From Melanocharis versteri (lineage: Eukaryota > Chordata > Aves > Passeriformes > Melanocharitidae): a stretch of 64,000 nucleotides of DNA. The stretch lies in NCBI GenBank assembly GCA_013397845.1, contig VZTG01002339.1, forward strand, positions 248,001 to 312,000. Direction: 5' to 3'. Below the pieces are notes generated by a model. It was given only the letters and a program-made list of their open reading frames with translations. It was not told the DNA's origin and searched no databases. Positions within the stretch are counted from its first letter, which is position 1. The number at the start of each line of letters is the position of its first letter. Below, piece after piece: positions 1 through 12,528 of the stretch. The translations under genes were made by a program, and so were the position numbers.

Positions 1-3000
1 TTGGCTGACTAATTTATTTTCTGCCAGCCACAACGATGTTTGTAAACTGCACTGCCTGGTGACTGATGATGCCAAGGGCAAACAATGAACAGAGAATAAG
101 AGAAAAGATGAAAAGAAGCTCTGCTGGCATAAAGAGAAGAAATGGTCCTTCATCATCCTATCAGGCCTATGGCTCTGCAAGTTATAAATCACTGTCCTCT
201 GCCTCACAGCCTGGGATAAGCACAGCAAAATAAATTCATTAAAATAAAGTGTTCAGAGTGCTGCATGTATTTTTATGTGGTAACAGGTTTGTTTTCCTGA
301 CAGTTTTACAGAAATGCCTCTTTTGTTGGACTTAATCCATGCAGATATAAACTGAGCTGAGTTCATGATATACATTAATATCTATGCAACGAGAAATGTG
401 AAGTACACTTTATTTGATAGTGTGAATCAGTTTCAATACCAGTTTGAACTAAACAGCGCTTTTTTATTGCCTCTACACCAGACTCAGAAGACAGGAGCAC
501 TCTACTGGGTCTAATTTCCTTTTGAATAATTCAGACAAAATGAGGATTGGTTTATGATTTGCTGCAGTTTGAATCTCTAAAAGTAAGTTTAATAAGAGAG
601 TTACTGACTTCAATTGCCTGTTTTGCAATCAGGATATTATTAAAACTAGCTGTAGAGAGGGCTCTGGACTTTTGATTTTTGCTATTAGGAAAGAATTGCT
701 CTTTGATGTGATTCACATAACACCATTTTATTTTATACATATAATATGTATGTATCTATATTTATAACCACCAATGAAAGAGATTCTTTAATTACTGATG
801 ATAATAAATAGCTCTTCATTGAATGGTGTATATCAAAACACTCACCCCCTCCATGAACAGTCCCTCATAGCTTCCGTGCGTTCAGAATTGCAGTTTGTAA
901 GTGAAAAGCAGTTTCAAGGTAAATTGACTTGACATTAACTCTTACTTATATTGCAATATGATTTTTATATATCTGTCAAGTAAATCTAAAATGAACTGCT
1001 TCGGCAAAATTTCTCAAGAAACTACCCTCATCATGGTATCCTGTATCTATCATGCTTATGATTTCTCATTTCATATGTCAGGAAAGAATTAAACACTGCT
1101 GTAAGGACATTTAGTTTTCTCATGAAATGGCTTTCCTGTGTGTATTCGATTCAATCTGAAACAAAAGGCACAAGAAACTCAGTGTGCGGCATCATAAATC
1201 ATTAACACTGATTAATGAAACTCCTCTGTCATTAAGCATTCATAGTAATATTTAAATTCAAATTAAAAAGTTTGTCAATTCAGTTAGTGATTTCACAAGA
1301 AAATACATAACTAAATTGCTTATAATATGGGAATTGAGAGAAAATTGAGAACAGGTTGTAAAAATCTCCTAAAACGACCAAGCAATTGGCAAACACATTC
1401 TTATATGTTGGTTTGGAATATATTGTACTAATATTAACATTTTATACTATGGGTATCCCTATAACATCCTAAAAACCTCTGCTGACCCACACTGAAACTT
1501 GCAGTAATGTAGGCTTTAGGAGCACACATTAAAAATACTAATCTTTCAGACAAACTGTGCCAAATCACCCAAAGTTTTAGGAGGATTAGATGGAAAAGAT
1601 TAAGTCTCTCATAAGCAATCAATTTTTTACTGTATGCATGTCCTTTGGGTAGCTACTTCTTTTTTTAGTTACTTCAATTTTATTTTGCTCTAATTGTTTT
1701 AATTGAAATGGAAATAAAATTGCTAATAAACTACTAGCTCTGGGCTTCAGATTTCCTGTGTTCCCAGAGGAGTTTTGAAGCTCAAATATGGGCACTTGTT
1801 CTGAAAATCTCTAAATACGGTGCTCCAGGGGCCGCAAGGTCTAACGCAGAGCTGTCTACACAAAGACTACATTGCATTATATCATGCAAGTGCCTGAGTT
1901 AAATGTTATTTCTGAAGGGATGTTGCAAGCCCAAGATGTACTTACCCACTAAACACTCCTCCCTGCCCCAATGAGCTCTCCTCAGAATGAATGGCAGCCA
2001 CAAACAGAAGCTTTAGTCCATAAGTGCAATTAGGTCATAACTGACTAAAATCATAATGCCTCTAGCAGACATTTGTTGTACATAGAGCATAGAAGGGTAC
2101 TCTGTAATCTAGCACAACAAAGAAGCATTAACTCAACCCCTTTCAAAGAATGAAATAATTTCAGAAAGCAAGCTGGTTATACGACTTTGTGATCAGTCAA
2201 TACCTTGAGCAGCTCTAAAACTTCCCCTTGGTACAGTGATGCCCCTTAAATTCCATAGGCCTAGTAGTGTGATGGCTAAAATCACTGGGTGGAGAGCGGG
2301 CAAAAGGGGTGGACACCTACGTGCAGCAGGGGAAAGGGAGGAGAGAGAAGGACAGCAGGTTCTAAGAGATGTAAACTGCTTAATCACAATCTCTAACATG
2401 CGTGATCAGCGTGCTAGCCAGTAATCAGCAGCAGGAAAACTGGCATGGCCGGGTCTCTTTGAATTAACAGATTCACTCTGGAGAGAAACACTTAACTCAA
2501 AGGCACACAAAGCCTGTGGAAAGTTTCAGATGTGGGGAGACTTATGAGACATTAGTGAGCTTCTCAAGAAGCTTCTCTCTCAAGAAGCCAAAGTAAAATA
2601 TTGTTAAAGCTCCGATGAGATACAGATAATGTTGAACAGCATGGGATATTTCTATACCACTCCCCTTCTAATCCAAGGATAAATGTTTGCCAGGATGGCA
2701 GCAATCCTGAGTTGATCGTAATCCAGAGACACAGACAACACTCTCATACAGTTATGTAAAAATATTTTCTTCCTCAAGACTAGGAAAGGCTGTGAGCAAA
2801 CTCAATGGGAAAATGTAAATAGAAAAATGTATGTAAATCTTAATACAAGCTACTTACTTTGGGATATTTGGAGGCCTTATCTAATCAATCAGTAGTTCCC
2901 CCACCATGAAGAGGTAAGTGTAGCCCTGGTTCAGTACAAAGTAATGAACAGCTGTTTGATATAAAATAAGCATTCATCATTACTTGAAAAGAAGAAAAAT

Positions 3001-4224
3001 ATTAACATTAAGAGCAATTAAATATTCTAGAGCAAATTGAGAAGGGTGGAAAAAAATGAAAGGAAACCTTATGAAAGCATAGAGAGCCAAAGAAACATCA
3101 GCAGTGATCTTTAGCAGGTGGCAGCAAGATGCTAATAATGACAGAGTGCATGATAAATAGTACCAAGTGTTTAAAGTTCAAGTATGATAGCTGAAAACCA
3201 TTTCAAATTTCCCAACCATACAAGTTTTGTACTGCAAAATACTCACCCCTGCCCCAGAGCCAGGAGTGCTGCATCTCCTCACTCTTCCCTGCAGCACGGG
3301 AGGTGCAATCTGATGTCCGGGCAGAAGGCTCCCACCATCACACAGAGTCAATAGGACGTGGATAGGTTGTGAACATAGTTAGGTGTAGTTTTCTCCCTCC
3401 ATGATCCTCTTTCCATGACTGGAAACTAAGGAAGTGGTTGTGGGAGGGAATGAGGTGTTGCTCTGCCGTAAGTAATTTTGGGGTTTTGTTGTGCTTCTGG
3501 TGTAATTTTATAACAGGGAAAGGACCTTAGGAACTATTCTTATTTTATTAGGATGCTTACATAAATATCGAAATACCCCACTAAAAACAATAGGTAGTGA
3601 CTCATCACAAAGTCATAAAAACTGCTGTGAGCAGAAAACCATATTATTGGCATGGAGGCATCTGCTTATAGAGGTGGCATTAGAAAATCATGTATTCGTA
3701 TAACAAATACATGAGACTAGAGAGCATATTTGAAATACCTTCAAATTAGATAGACTGTTTTCGGCCTACACGAGTGGAATCTAAACGACTGAACAATCTA
3801 GTTGGCCTTTAAGTTATTGTAAACATCAAGACAGAGCAATTCTCTTGCTCTTCACTGAAAAATAATAGCCTGGCAGGCTAGGACTCCATCACCTTTCCTG
3901 GGCTGATTAAGAACTTACCTCTGTATGGTATTGTTATTCTTCTCAGCTGGAAAAAATGTAAAGGGAATAAAATATGATATCTCATTATTCTGCCAGGTTT
4001 GATACTCTGGATCATCCAAGTGTGTTTTCATAAAGAATTATCCACATACTTCTTTATTTTCTGAACAAAAATCTGTACGAAGAAAGCTGTTTTCTTATTC
4101 TTCTCACCATGGATGAGTTCATCCAGAAAAAATTATATGTAATTTCCTGTCTAATAGCTTGCTTCCCAATTATATTTCCGACCCTTCACAGAATAGGATT
4201 TTCATTTTTCCAGAAAGAAAAAGT
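1..4224. other. Gene-free region, no recognised repeats
   Basis: AT-rich sequence without a recognisable exon, RNA gene or transposable element. A somewhat GC-richer patch lies at about 3245-3350. Open frames such as 2193-2399 minus and 2236-2424 plus overlap on opposite strands and look random. Confidence 0.7.
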
Positions 4225-4281
4225 GGGGGGGGGAAGGAAGGAAGGAAGGAAGGAAGGAAGGAAGGAAGGAAGGAAGGAAGG
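4225..4281. repeat. G9 run followed by (GGAA)n microsatellite
   Basis: A nine-G run (4225-4233) leads directly into about 12 perfect GGAA units. The absence of interruptions suggests recent expansion and length polymorphism. Short lysine/glycine/arginine/glutamate-rich open frames across it come from the repeat. Confidence 0.97.
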
Positions 4282-7200
4282 CTGGCTAAATGTCTGCCAT
4301 CCACACATCAGTCACCTCTTTCCACACTGTTTGCTATCCCAGACCTAAATTCTGCCTACTTACAAGCTTTATATCTATTCAGTGATCCATATCTCTCATC
4401 TCATTATGAAATAAGAGGGAAAAAATGAAATTTATGGTCCTAGTAGGAATCAGAAAGAACACATCCATGAGTTCAAGAAATGCTTATTTAACACATTAGG
4501 AAGAAATACTTCAAGAAATCTGGCTTTAGAGGACCCACAGCACATAATTTCCTACATTTTATTCCAATTTACAGCATCTTTTAAATGCGTTTTATGGACA
4601 TTTCTAACCTCACAAGGAGGGTAATCATCAAATAACACCTTAAAAACATTTTCACTAGCTTTCCTCGAGTAACAAAAGAAATACTAAAAAACCAGAAATG
4701 TGTTTTCCCCTATTGTTTTAGAAGTTTTTAGAAGTATTTCTTGTTGAGCTCTGTTTGTGAAAAAAAATTGATATAAAGGTACTATTTGGAGGATGGGTTT
4801 CTAATTCCATCAGAGTGAAAACACTAAGGCTCAGGTCAAAATCTGGTATTTTCAGGTTTTTCTCATAACTTATGTATGTTTAGATATAGGACTGAAGTCA
4901 ATGGCACAGCGTTATGAATCAATATTAACTGAAGTGAAAATTAAACAACTATCAACTAATGTTAGGCCAAAGGTATGATACAAATTGGAAGGTAAGTTTT
5001 TATGCAACAGAAAAAGAAAGAAAATGACTTTTTAAAAGGACTTCAAATACATTTTTGAAATAAATTAATACAATTTTAAATCCTATCAAACTGTAGGGAT
5101 TATTTTAAATTAATCTTTTAAAATCCACTTTTAAAAATCCTTCCAGATGTAATCTATGGTTGAGATAAAAGCCCAATTCCATTTCATTTTTTTTTAGCTG
5201 TTTATTTTCCTGGCAAAACAGACTATTCTATTTTAGATCACATGAGCTGCTATTAGAGTCAATGAATAATGATATTTCTTATGCAGCAGGGGCTTAGTCA
5301 GTCCACATCATTTGTGGTTTATCCAAGGGGATTAACCATTTATAATCAAATCCAGGTGGATTAATCATGCCCTGGATAGGAAGACTCGGAGCTGGCTCTC
5401 TGCAGAGCCAGTCCAGGTTGTCTGGGCTGCTTAGGGCAGGTGTGGTGCAGCAAAGGTACTACTCTGACTCCAGGCCACATCACCTCCAGAAAAAGGTTCA
5501 TTTCTTCTCCATCGTGCAGAATTTATCAGGCCACACCCACAGGCCCAAGCTAGTCACAGTCACTGCAAAATAGTTATCTTGAGCCCATGAAAGTACTGAA
5601 AAATATGATGCAGGGACATGGGTGGTCAGCATGAGGTCAGCTTGGGTGCTGTAGGTTTTACCAGTCCCCCTTCAGATGCTCCTGCATCTCAGAGCAGCTG
5701 CGCATAAAGGACAGAAACAAACCTTGGTTGCAGATTGATGAAACACTGGCTACATTTGTTGTGGAACACACAATTTAGAAATTCAGTGTTTGTTTTGGTC
5801 CTGTCCTCTCTAATTAAGTGACGCAGTCAAACTCATGAAGTACTACACTCAGGTATAACCCCACTGCTACAGGAGCAGAGCACTGGAGGCTTTACAGGCT
5901 GGGTGCCTCTGAGACAGCACCGTGTTACAGCTGTAAACAGAGCAAGCCTCAGCTCCGTCTGTCCGAGAGAAAGACAGAAGTCTTCCCGAGTTGTATTCCT
6001 TTCCTCATATCTGTACCAGAGCTATCTACAAAATCTGTCGTGATCTTTAGCTCTGCTCTCATTTTCTGCACTGGCTTTTGTATGATGATTTGAAAGGGAA
6101 GAAAAGAAGCGAAAAAAACAGGTAAGAAATAAGAGTTAAGAGGAGAAGCTCATTTACCTAGTTGTTTCATGTAGAACAAGTAAATTTTCTTCTTGGTTTA
6201 CAGCAAATATTTTTTCAACACCTTCCTTATGTGCAAAACATCTCTTTCGGCTACAAAATTTAGGTATCAGCTGAAGGTGAAGCATGAATTCAAAGGCAAA
6301 TAGGAGCATAATGCCATTTGAATTCCACACAACAAAGCCATGCAGTTTGCTAACAGATCATAGACGCAGCAAATATTTTTGTTTTGCTTATCACAAGCAA
6401 GGCAACTACATGGTTGCATGGAATATGAGCAAATTGTTCTTATAATTTCAATTATATCATTAGCATATAATGTAATTCAGTGGGCCCACACTGAAAGAAA
6501 GAGCCTATGTCATACATAGGAAAGACAGATAAAATTTTGCGGTTTTATTGTTTCTCAGAAATTATTAATTATTTTTAAAAGCCTAACATGGAAACAAAAT
6601 CATCACCTGTATTGTCCAGGTCTTTGTAATAAGAAAACTTTTATAGAATGTACTTGAAGGCATTCTTCTTTATGAAAAAAAGCAACATATAAATGCAGAT
6701 TTTGGAAACCAGCTGACTCCCTTACAAAGTTTCATCAACAATTCTGAAATAATTTATATATTCAGACATAAAAGGATCTTAGTAGCTGTAATTGCATATT
6801 TTACAACAGTCTAATTAAAGCCCACATCTATTATATATACTGTCTTGTTTACAGTGAACAGACATAAATCAACCCAGGAAAAAGCAGGCAGTCTATTTCC
6901 TCTCCCCACCTGCTGACTCTACAGCCAACAGCTTGAGGAGAGGGCAGTTTCACAAGACAGAAGAACGATAAACTATCTGAATTTCTATTTCCGCACCTTT
7001 GGACTAGACTGACATTTCCCACACATCCTTGTAGTTCTCCAAATGATACAGTACCTGTACTGATAAGGGTGGCACTGATACAGTGCCTGGGTAGATGTGC
7101 CTGATCACTGCGACCCCCTAGACTGCGCCCTGTATATTTCATTGGTAGTGACTGATTTGCTTCTACAGGAAAGATCAGCTCTTGGTTACTGAGATCTTCA

Positions 7201-8308
7201 TCCCTCCCAGCTCTGGGAAGAGAGGCACCCTGACCTAGGCAGAGCAGTCCCCTGCCTGTGCTTTGGCACTCCACATACCAGCCCTGCTGGGGGACAGCGG
7301 TGCGGTGGCTGCTGACAGACAGACAGATGGACAGCTGTGCTGTGCACACCGGTGGACCTGGGTAGCTGCAAGTCAGCTCTGGCCCTGAAATTGAGAGAGA
7401 ATTTGGGTGACCTGTGCTTGTGTTAATGAGACCTGACAAAACATGGGGTAAATGAAGCGAAACATGGGGCACTTACTTCCAGAGTAGAGCAGGGCTGGCT
7501 CCAGACATCCAGGAGTCCAGGCAAAGACAGTTATTCTGCCTCTTTACACCATCTGGAAAGATGCATTCACCTCCCCCTACTTTGCACCCAATTACTTCAG
7601 AGTGAAAGTAAACACAGTAGCCCTGAATATTAACAAAAAGCAACCTGGAATTTCACCTCTGATTCTTCAAGCAACCTCAATGCTAGAAAATAAAAAATCA
7701 TGATGCTGCCCTAAATATCACAGCCAGGTACATCACACAGAATAATTGTTTCTAATGGTACAAATGGACACCAGTTCTCATTCTTTGCAGCTAATGGTGG
7801 AACAAACTCACCAGAACCACAGATGGAAATAGGGTATCTCAGGTTTTTTTATATATCCCCTGACACAGATCTGCAAGTGAAAATAAACAGATAAAATGAG
7901 AGCATTTCTGAGAAATGAGAACCTGTTGTACCAAACATGGACAAACTAGATGCTCCCAAGGAATTTTGTGGGGCTACCAGTCGTTGACAGATGTTTGACT
8001 CAGGCTGGCATTTCTTGCATCAGCTTAGATTCTCTGACTTAATAGCGCAAGAAAATGAAGTATCTCAAGAAGGAATCTGCAGAAAACCACTGACTGAAAA
8101 GGAATTAAATGCAGAAAGGACCTAGTTAACAGATGTTCCCAATAAAATTTCTGCTCCAGTTATTCAACTAATAATAACTTCAGCAATGTAGGGTCAAGAA
8201 ATGAAGAAACTGACTTTAAGTGCATTGTGGACTCGTCATTCAGTGGGATATGGGATCTCTCCTTTAACTCCCATAGTCTGCTTATGGACTCTGAATGATA
8301 GTACAAGA
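4282..8308. other. Gene-free region with one long unassigned ORF
   Basis: No gene was recognised. Positions 5330-5710 and 6880-7480 are less AT-rich than the surroundings. The second holds a 207-codon minus-strand frame (6849-7472), treated as a finding because nothing else supports coding. A hairpin CTGGCTCT/AGAGCCAG with a CTGC loop lies at 5392-5411. Confidence 0.65.
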
Positions 8309-8590
8309 TTCATATAATAGTTTAGGCTGGTGGGGAACCCTCAAGTTCATCTAGACCAAGCTTCTGATTAGTAGAACTAACTTCAAAGATTGTTCAGGAC
8401 TTGAGGCAGTGAAGGTTTGAAAACCTGTAGTGTGCAGATTCCACAGTCTCTTTGAGTGAGTTATCCCACTGTTTAACCACTCTTGTTGTGAAGTACTTTT
8501 TCTCATGTCTAATCTCAGTTTTCTTTGTTAAAACATGCAAGAATTGAAACTACTGCATCTTTATTCTTTCAGTGTTCACCTCCAAGATAT
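8309..8590 (-). mobile_element. CR1 LINE 3' fragment, diverged
   Basis: The stretch begins with a degraded ATTCATATAATAG (remnant of the CR1 3' ATTCTATGAT repeat), then GTTTAGGCTGG and a diverged accnnncaagttcatctagaccaa block. The later phrases 'cacagtctctttgagtgag', 'tgtttaaccactcttgttgtgaagtactt' and 'tctaatctcagttt' follow the usual order of the reverse complement of a CR1 3' end. The element therefore runs right to left. It is clearly older than the 32374 copy. The left edge is better defined than the right one. Confidence 0.72.
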
Positions 8591-11500
8591 GTTAAAAACC
8601 CCAACCTCTCTGTGCAGGTAACCGTGAATCTGAGCTCCTCACATTCATGATCAACCTAACAATTAAACTAAAGCCAATATCAAAATGTTTATTCCTCTCT
8701 GACTAATTATTTTTTAAATTTCATTTTAAATGGCAAGTTATTAATTTCAATGCAAATTAACTACAGCATATAGATGATGCACTTTGCTATTTTTGTAATA
8801 CATTACTTGTAATATTGTATGACTAGGTCAGGGTCAGATAATTCTCCTATTCATCAGAAATTGTGCTTGTTACTGAATGAAAAACAAGCCCAAAAAAGTA
8901 AAATTTTCCTGTTTCTGTACCTTCATCCTGATACAGCATAACTGTCATTGTATATGGAAAAAAGAAAATAAAAAGAATGCCATACACCTCTGCTAAAAAC
9001 AAGTCAAGGGCGAGAAACCTTAGTGGTGATTTCAGACTAAGTGCTCGTATGAATTCGATGCCAACACTTTTTATAAAAAGTAAAAGTAAGAAAGCAAATT
9101 CTTAAGTTATGGACAATGAAATGCCTTTCTCTTTTCTTCCACTTAAAAGCAAGATTATTCTTGACCCCTGGAGAAACCCAAAGTTCATTGTAAAGGAAAC
9201 CAGTTGCTGCAGGTTGTACAAAGCTAAACAAGAATAAAGCCATTCTAGTACAATAAGTCCAATTTAATAAATATTTCTCAAGGACTTCTGGTGTCACTTG
9301 CCACATGTTTATAGTGCCTTAAATTTAAAAAGTTATAAAAAAGACATTATTTTCTTAATTTAAAAAAGTCCTTTTACAGTGCAAGGAAAAAAAGTAAGTT
9401 AACTCATTACAATTCAAATTCAAAATTCAAGAATAAGTTAAAAAAATTGCCATTGTCTCCTTGAAAAATTATCAGACCAGGTTCTGATACAGAAAATTCA
9501 AATAATATTGTTGTTTTTCACTGGTGACTGAGAAGTAATTCAATAAGATTAAAAAAGGTGAGCATTATACAGTAAATTTTTCAAAGCATATTTTTACTTA
9601 ACTGAATAAATGAGAAATTGGCTTATAACCCTATTCACCCTTGGCTCTACCTACACGAATTTTGAAAGGTGAATTATCACAAAAGAGCTCTGCAGTCCCT
9701 AGCATTTAGTGATAAAATGATCAGCAAATCTGCAGACAGAAAATAACTTTCTAAACTCGGGCAGAAATGGAACAGTATTTTTGGGGGTTTTGGGGGGAAG
9801 CATGTCTGGTATTTTGTTTTCTTTTTGTAGTCGAGGTATGGACCAGCACCCTAAAAGCCCTGTGATGTAATAATGCCTACTTTTGAAGGGCTTCTGGAAA
9901 AGAAAGGACCCCTGCCTTTCCTGCTCTTTCCTTGTAGGTTTCAGTCTTTTCTGTAGATTGTTGTGTGGGAATACATAGTGATGACACGAATATTCTTTAT
10001 CAAGCATCTACTGTTTGTGATTGTGGAAGAATGTCTTTTCCTGGCCATTTTCACTATATTCCTGAATCTGAAAATAAATTGGTAGCAGTAACATTCACTT
10101 GGATCCACACATAGAAAAGACTGGATAAACTCAATCCACTGATTCTCATATGTTAAACTAACACTGAAATATCAGCACTTGTGGCTGAAATATCAGTTCT
10201 TGCTGGAGAACTGCTCCCTCCTCCTCCCCCTCCCCCAACTGTCATAGAATTTCACAAAATAGTTGAAGAAATCAGAAACGCATTCCTGGTACATAATGCA
10301 TGACTGATAGAAAATTAAGATGTGTTTGAATTGATTGACAAAGGCAAGATAGAAAATGAGACGAAGACAACAAAAGAGGTGTTAAATAAGTTAAAAAATA
10401 GAAAACAAAATAGAAATATATGAAAGCAAATGAAGAATGGAAGAGTGAATTAAATTATAAGAGCAGGAAAAATTATGAAAAACAGAGTAAAAAGATAAAG
10501 ATTAAATAGCATGAAGACTATGAAGCAGTAGTAAGAAGAGATGTGTAATGGAATCTGATGTAAAGAGTAAAAGAGAAAAGCAAAATAAGGATGTAATTTG
10601 GAAAGAGATCAAGTGCTTAACTTTGTAAATATTACATACTTACAAGGAAAATGGTCATTTATGCCTCATATTAAGAGAAGATTTGACTATATCTTCAGTT
10701 AAAACAGAATATTAGAATCTTCATTTTTCACATAAAAAACTCTGTAAACTAAAAACATAAATAAATAAATAAATCCCCAATAAACCGAAACAGATCATGG
10801 TGTTCTGAGGTGGTCCAAAAATGTTACCTGTGCTTTTGTGGTACTTCAGCACTGAGTTACTTGAACTTAGGCTTATCAAATTCAATAGGAACCTTAACCA
10901 GTAGATAAGGGAAGGAAACAAAATATGTTGAAGCTGTTCTTAACTTTTTCACCAAGCCTAATACACAGACTTAGACTTACATGATGTATGTTTTGCAATG
11001 TGGAAGAAACTGTAAAAATGAGACGTTAATACCAAGGGCATGGATTCAGAAAATGGAGTTAATTTCTACGTGATAAATTTGAGATTAACAGAAAATGATT
11101 GCCGTTTTTGTGGCTTTGAAACATACAGAAAAAACCAGTCCTGACAAAGGTTGGTACCCATGGGTTATTCAGTGAAATGATGCAGGATCTATAGCAGGAA
11201 GGCATGAACTGAAGTTTAGAAGAGACCAGGCGTGAAAGGCATCTAGGAAACAATGTCTTTGCAAAAAAATTGTAATAATAAATCAGTCAACAAAATTAGG
11301 ACATTTCTTCTTTATTCTTATACTAGTACGGGATGTTGACTATATAGGCTGAACAGTTTTTTTAAATTTGATTTTATATTCATCATTTTAATTGAATACA
11401 TAGAGTGCCTGTGTGTGTACAGCTGTCTACAGCAATTTTTTTGGTGAGCACACATATAGGAGTGCATGCACATATATTTATTTGGCTTTTAAAAATCAAT

Positions 11501-12389
11501 TTATATTAATTCATTCAGCTATATGTAATCTAATCCTGAGGTTTAACCTTGAAGTTATCTATCATCCTCCAAAGTCAGTTGTTAGACGAAAAAGTAAACT
11601 GTTGCTTATTGTGTTGTGCATGGAGAAGGAAGTCAGGCTGCTGCTGCATGCCTTCTAACCCAGAGCACAGACTAAAGGGCAGAAGACCTAAGTCTGCTGC
11701 AATGATATGGAAACGTCTTGGAAAGAGGTGAAAAACTGTCAGGGACAAAGAAACCTGGAGAGGAAAGGGAACTCAAAGAACTGGCTAATTCAGTGTCCTT
11801 ACAATCATCCCAGAGTCCGACCTTTATGATCATCGCATCTTAAAAAATTCTTTGGAGCAGTTGTCTGGCCCCATTTATTATCATCATTGTATGTTCTGTA
11901 ATAGCAGCAAACATGAATCAAGTGTATTTAGTAGGATATGCTGCATAAATGAGGCAAAAGTTTCTTCTTTTGTGAAATAAGTCACAATAATTTGTGCAAG
12001 CAGAGAACTCCAGGGAGAAGAAAATGCATGGCCTTAAAGTAACCAACCTGAAGTCATTACAGATTAGCAAAGGAGATCAGGTAGAAATAGTGTCAAACTA
12101 TTTCATTCTGGCTTTTAGAGTTTTTAATGCAATAAACGTTATGTAATTGTTATTGACTCACCCATTTTATTTTTAATTCCTTCTGTTAAAACGGTTTCTA
12201 AAGTCTAAATAGAAACAGTAGCTCTTTTTACAGCACCTTAGGTACCAGGGCAGCTGGCAAGCTAGGAAGGAAAGAACAGGAAAGCAAGGAGAAACAAAGG
12301 TAATAGCAAATGTCTTTTGTGAACAAAAACCTGAAACACCATTGCACCACTATAGAGATATTGACCTTTGAAATAAAGAAACTGTAAAG
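8591..12389. other. Gene-free region
   Basis: AT-rich, with a purine-rich (GA/AA) stretch at about 10260-10620 and a C/T tract at 10215-10237. No element or exon was recognised. Open frames at 9037-9306, 9699-10007 and 11413-11731 have no recognisable motifs. Confidence 0.65.
10757..10774. repeat. (AAAT)n microsatellite
   Basis: About four and a half ATAA/AAAT units without interruption. It is short. Confidence 0.9.
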
Positions 12390-12528
12390 TTTTGGGGGTT
12401 TTGTTTGTTTGTTTGGTTTTGGTTTTGGGGGTTTTTTTTTGTTTTGTTTTGTTTTTGGTTTTGGGGTTGTTGTTGTTTTTTTTTGTTTTTTTTTTTTTNN
12501 NNNNNNNNNNNNNTTTTTTTTTTTTTTG
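12390..12528. repeat. T/G-rich low-complexity tract
   Basis: Runs of TTTTGGGGG, GTTT and GTTTT units lead into poly(T). On the minus strand it would read as A-rich with CCCC blocks, and could be an expanded poly(A) tail of an old retroposed sequence. No source element is recognisable to the right of it. Open frames crossing this tract are low-complexity artefacts. Confidence 0.85.
12499..12513. other. Assembly gap (15 Ns) inside a T-rich tract
   Basis: Fifteen N bases lie between long T runs. The flanks form a T/G low-complexity region from about 12390 to 12528. The gap is probably a sequencing failure on the homopolymer, and its true length is unknown. Confidence 0.98.

Noticed and set aside
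4109..4428. Two overlapping frames with repeated Lys-Glu-Gly-Arg units
   Set aside because: The repeats are the GGAA microsatellite read in two frames; there is no other coding evidence.
10215..10237. G-quadruplex on the minus strand
   Set aside because: Only three G tracts of at least three bases are present, so the standard four-tract rule is not met.
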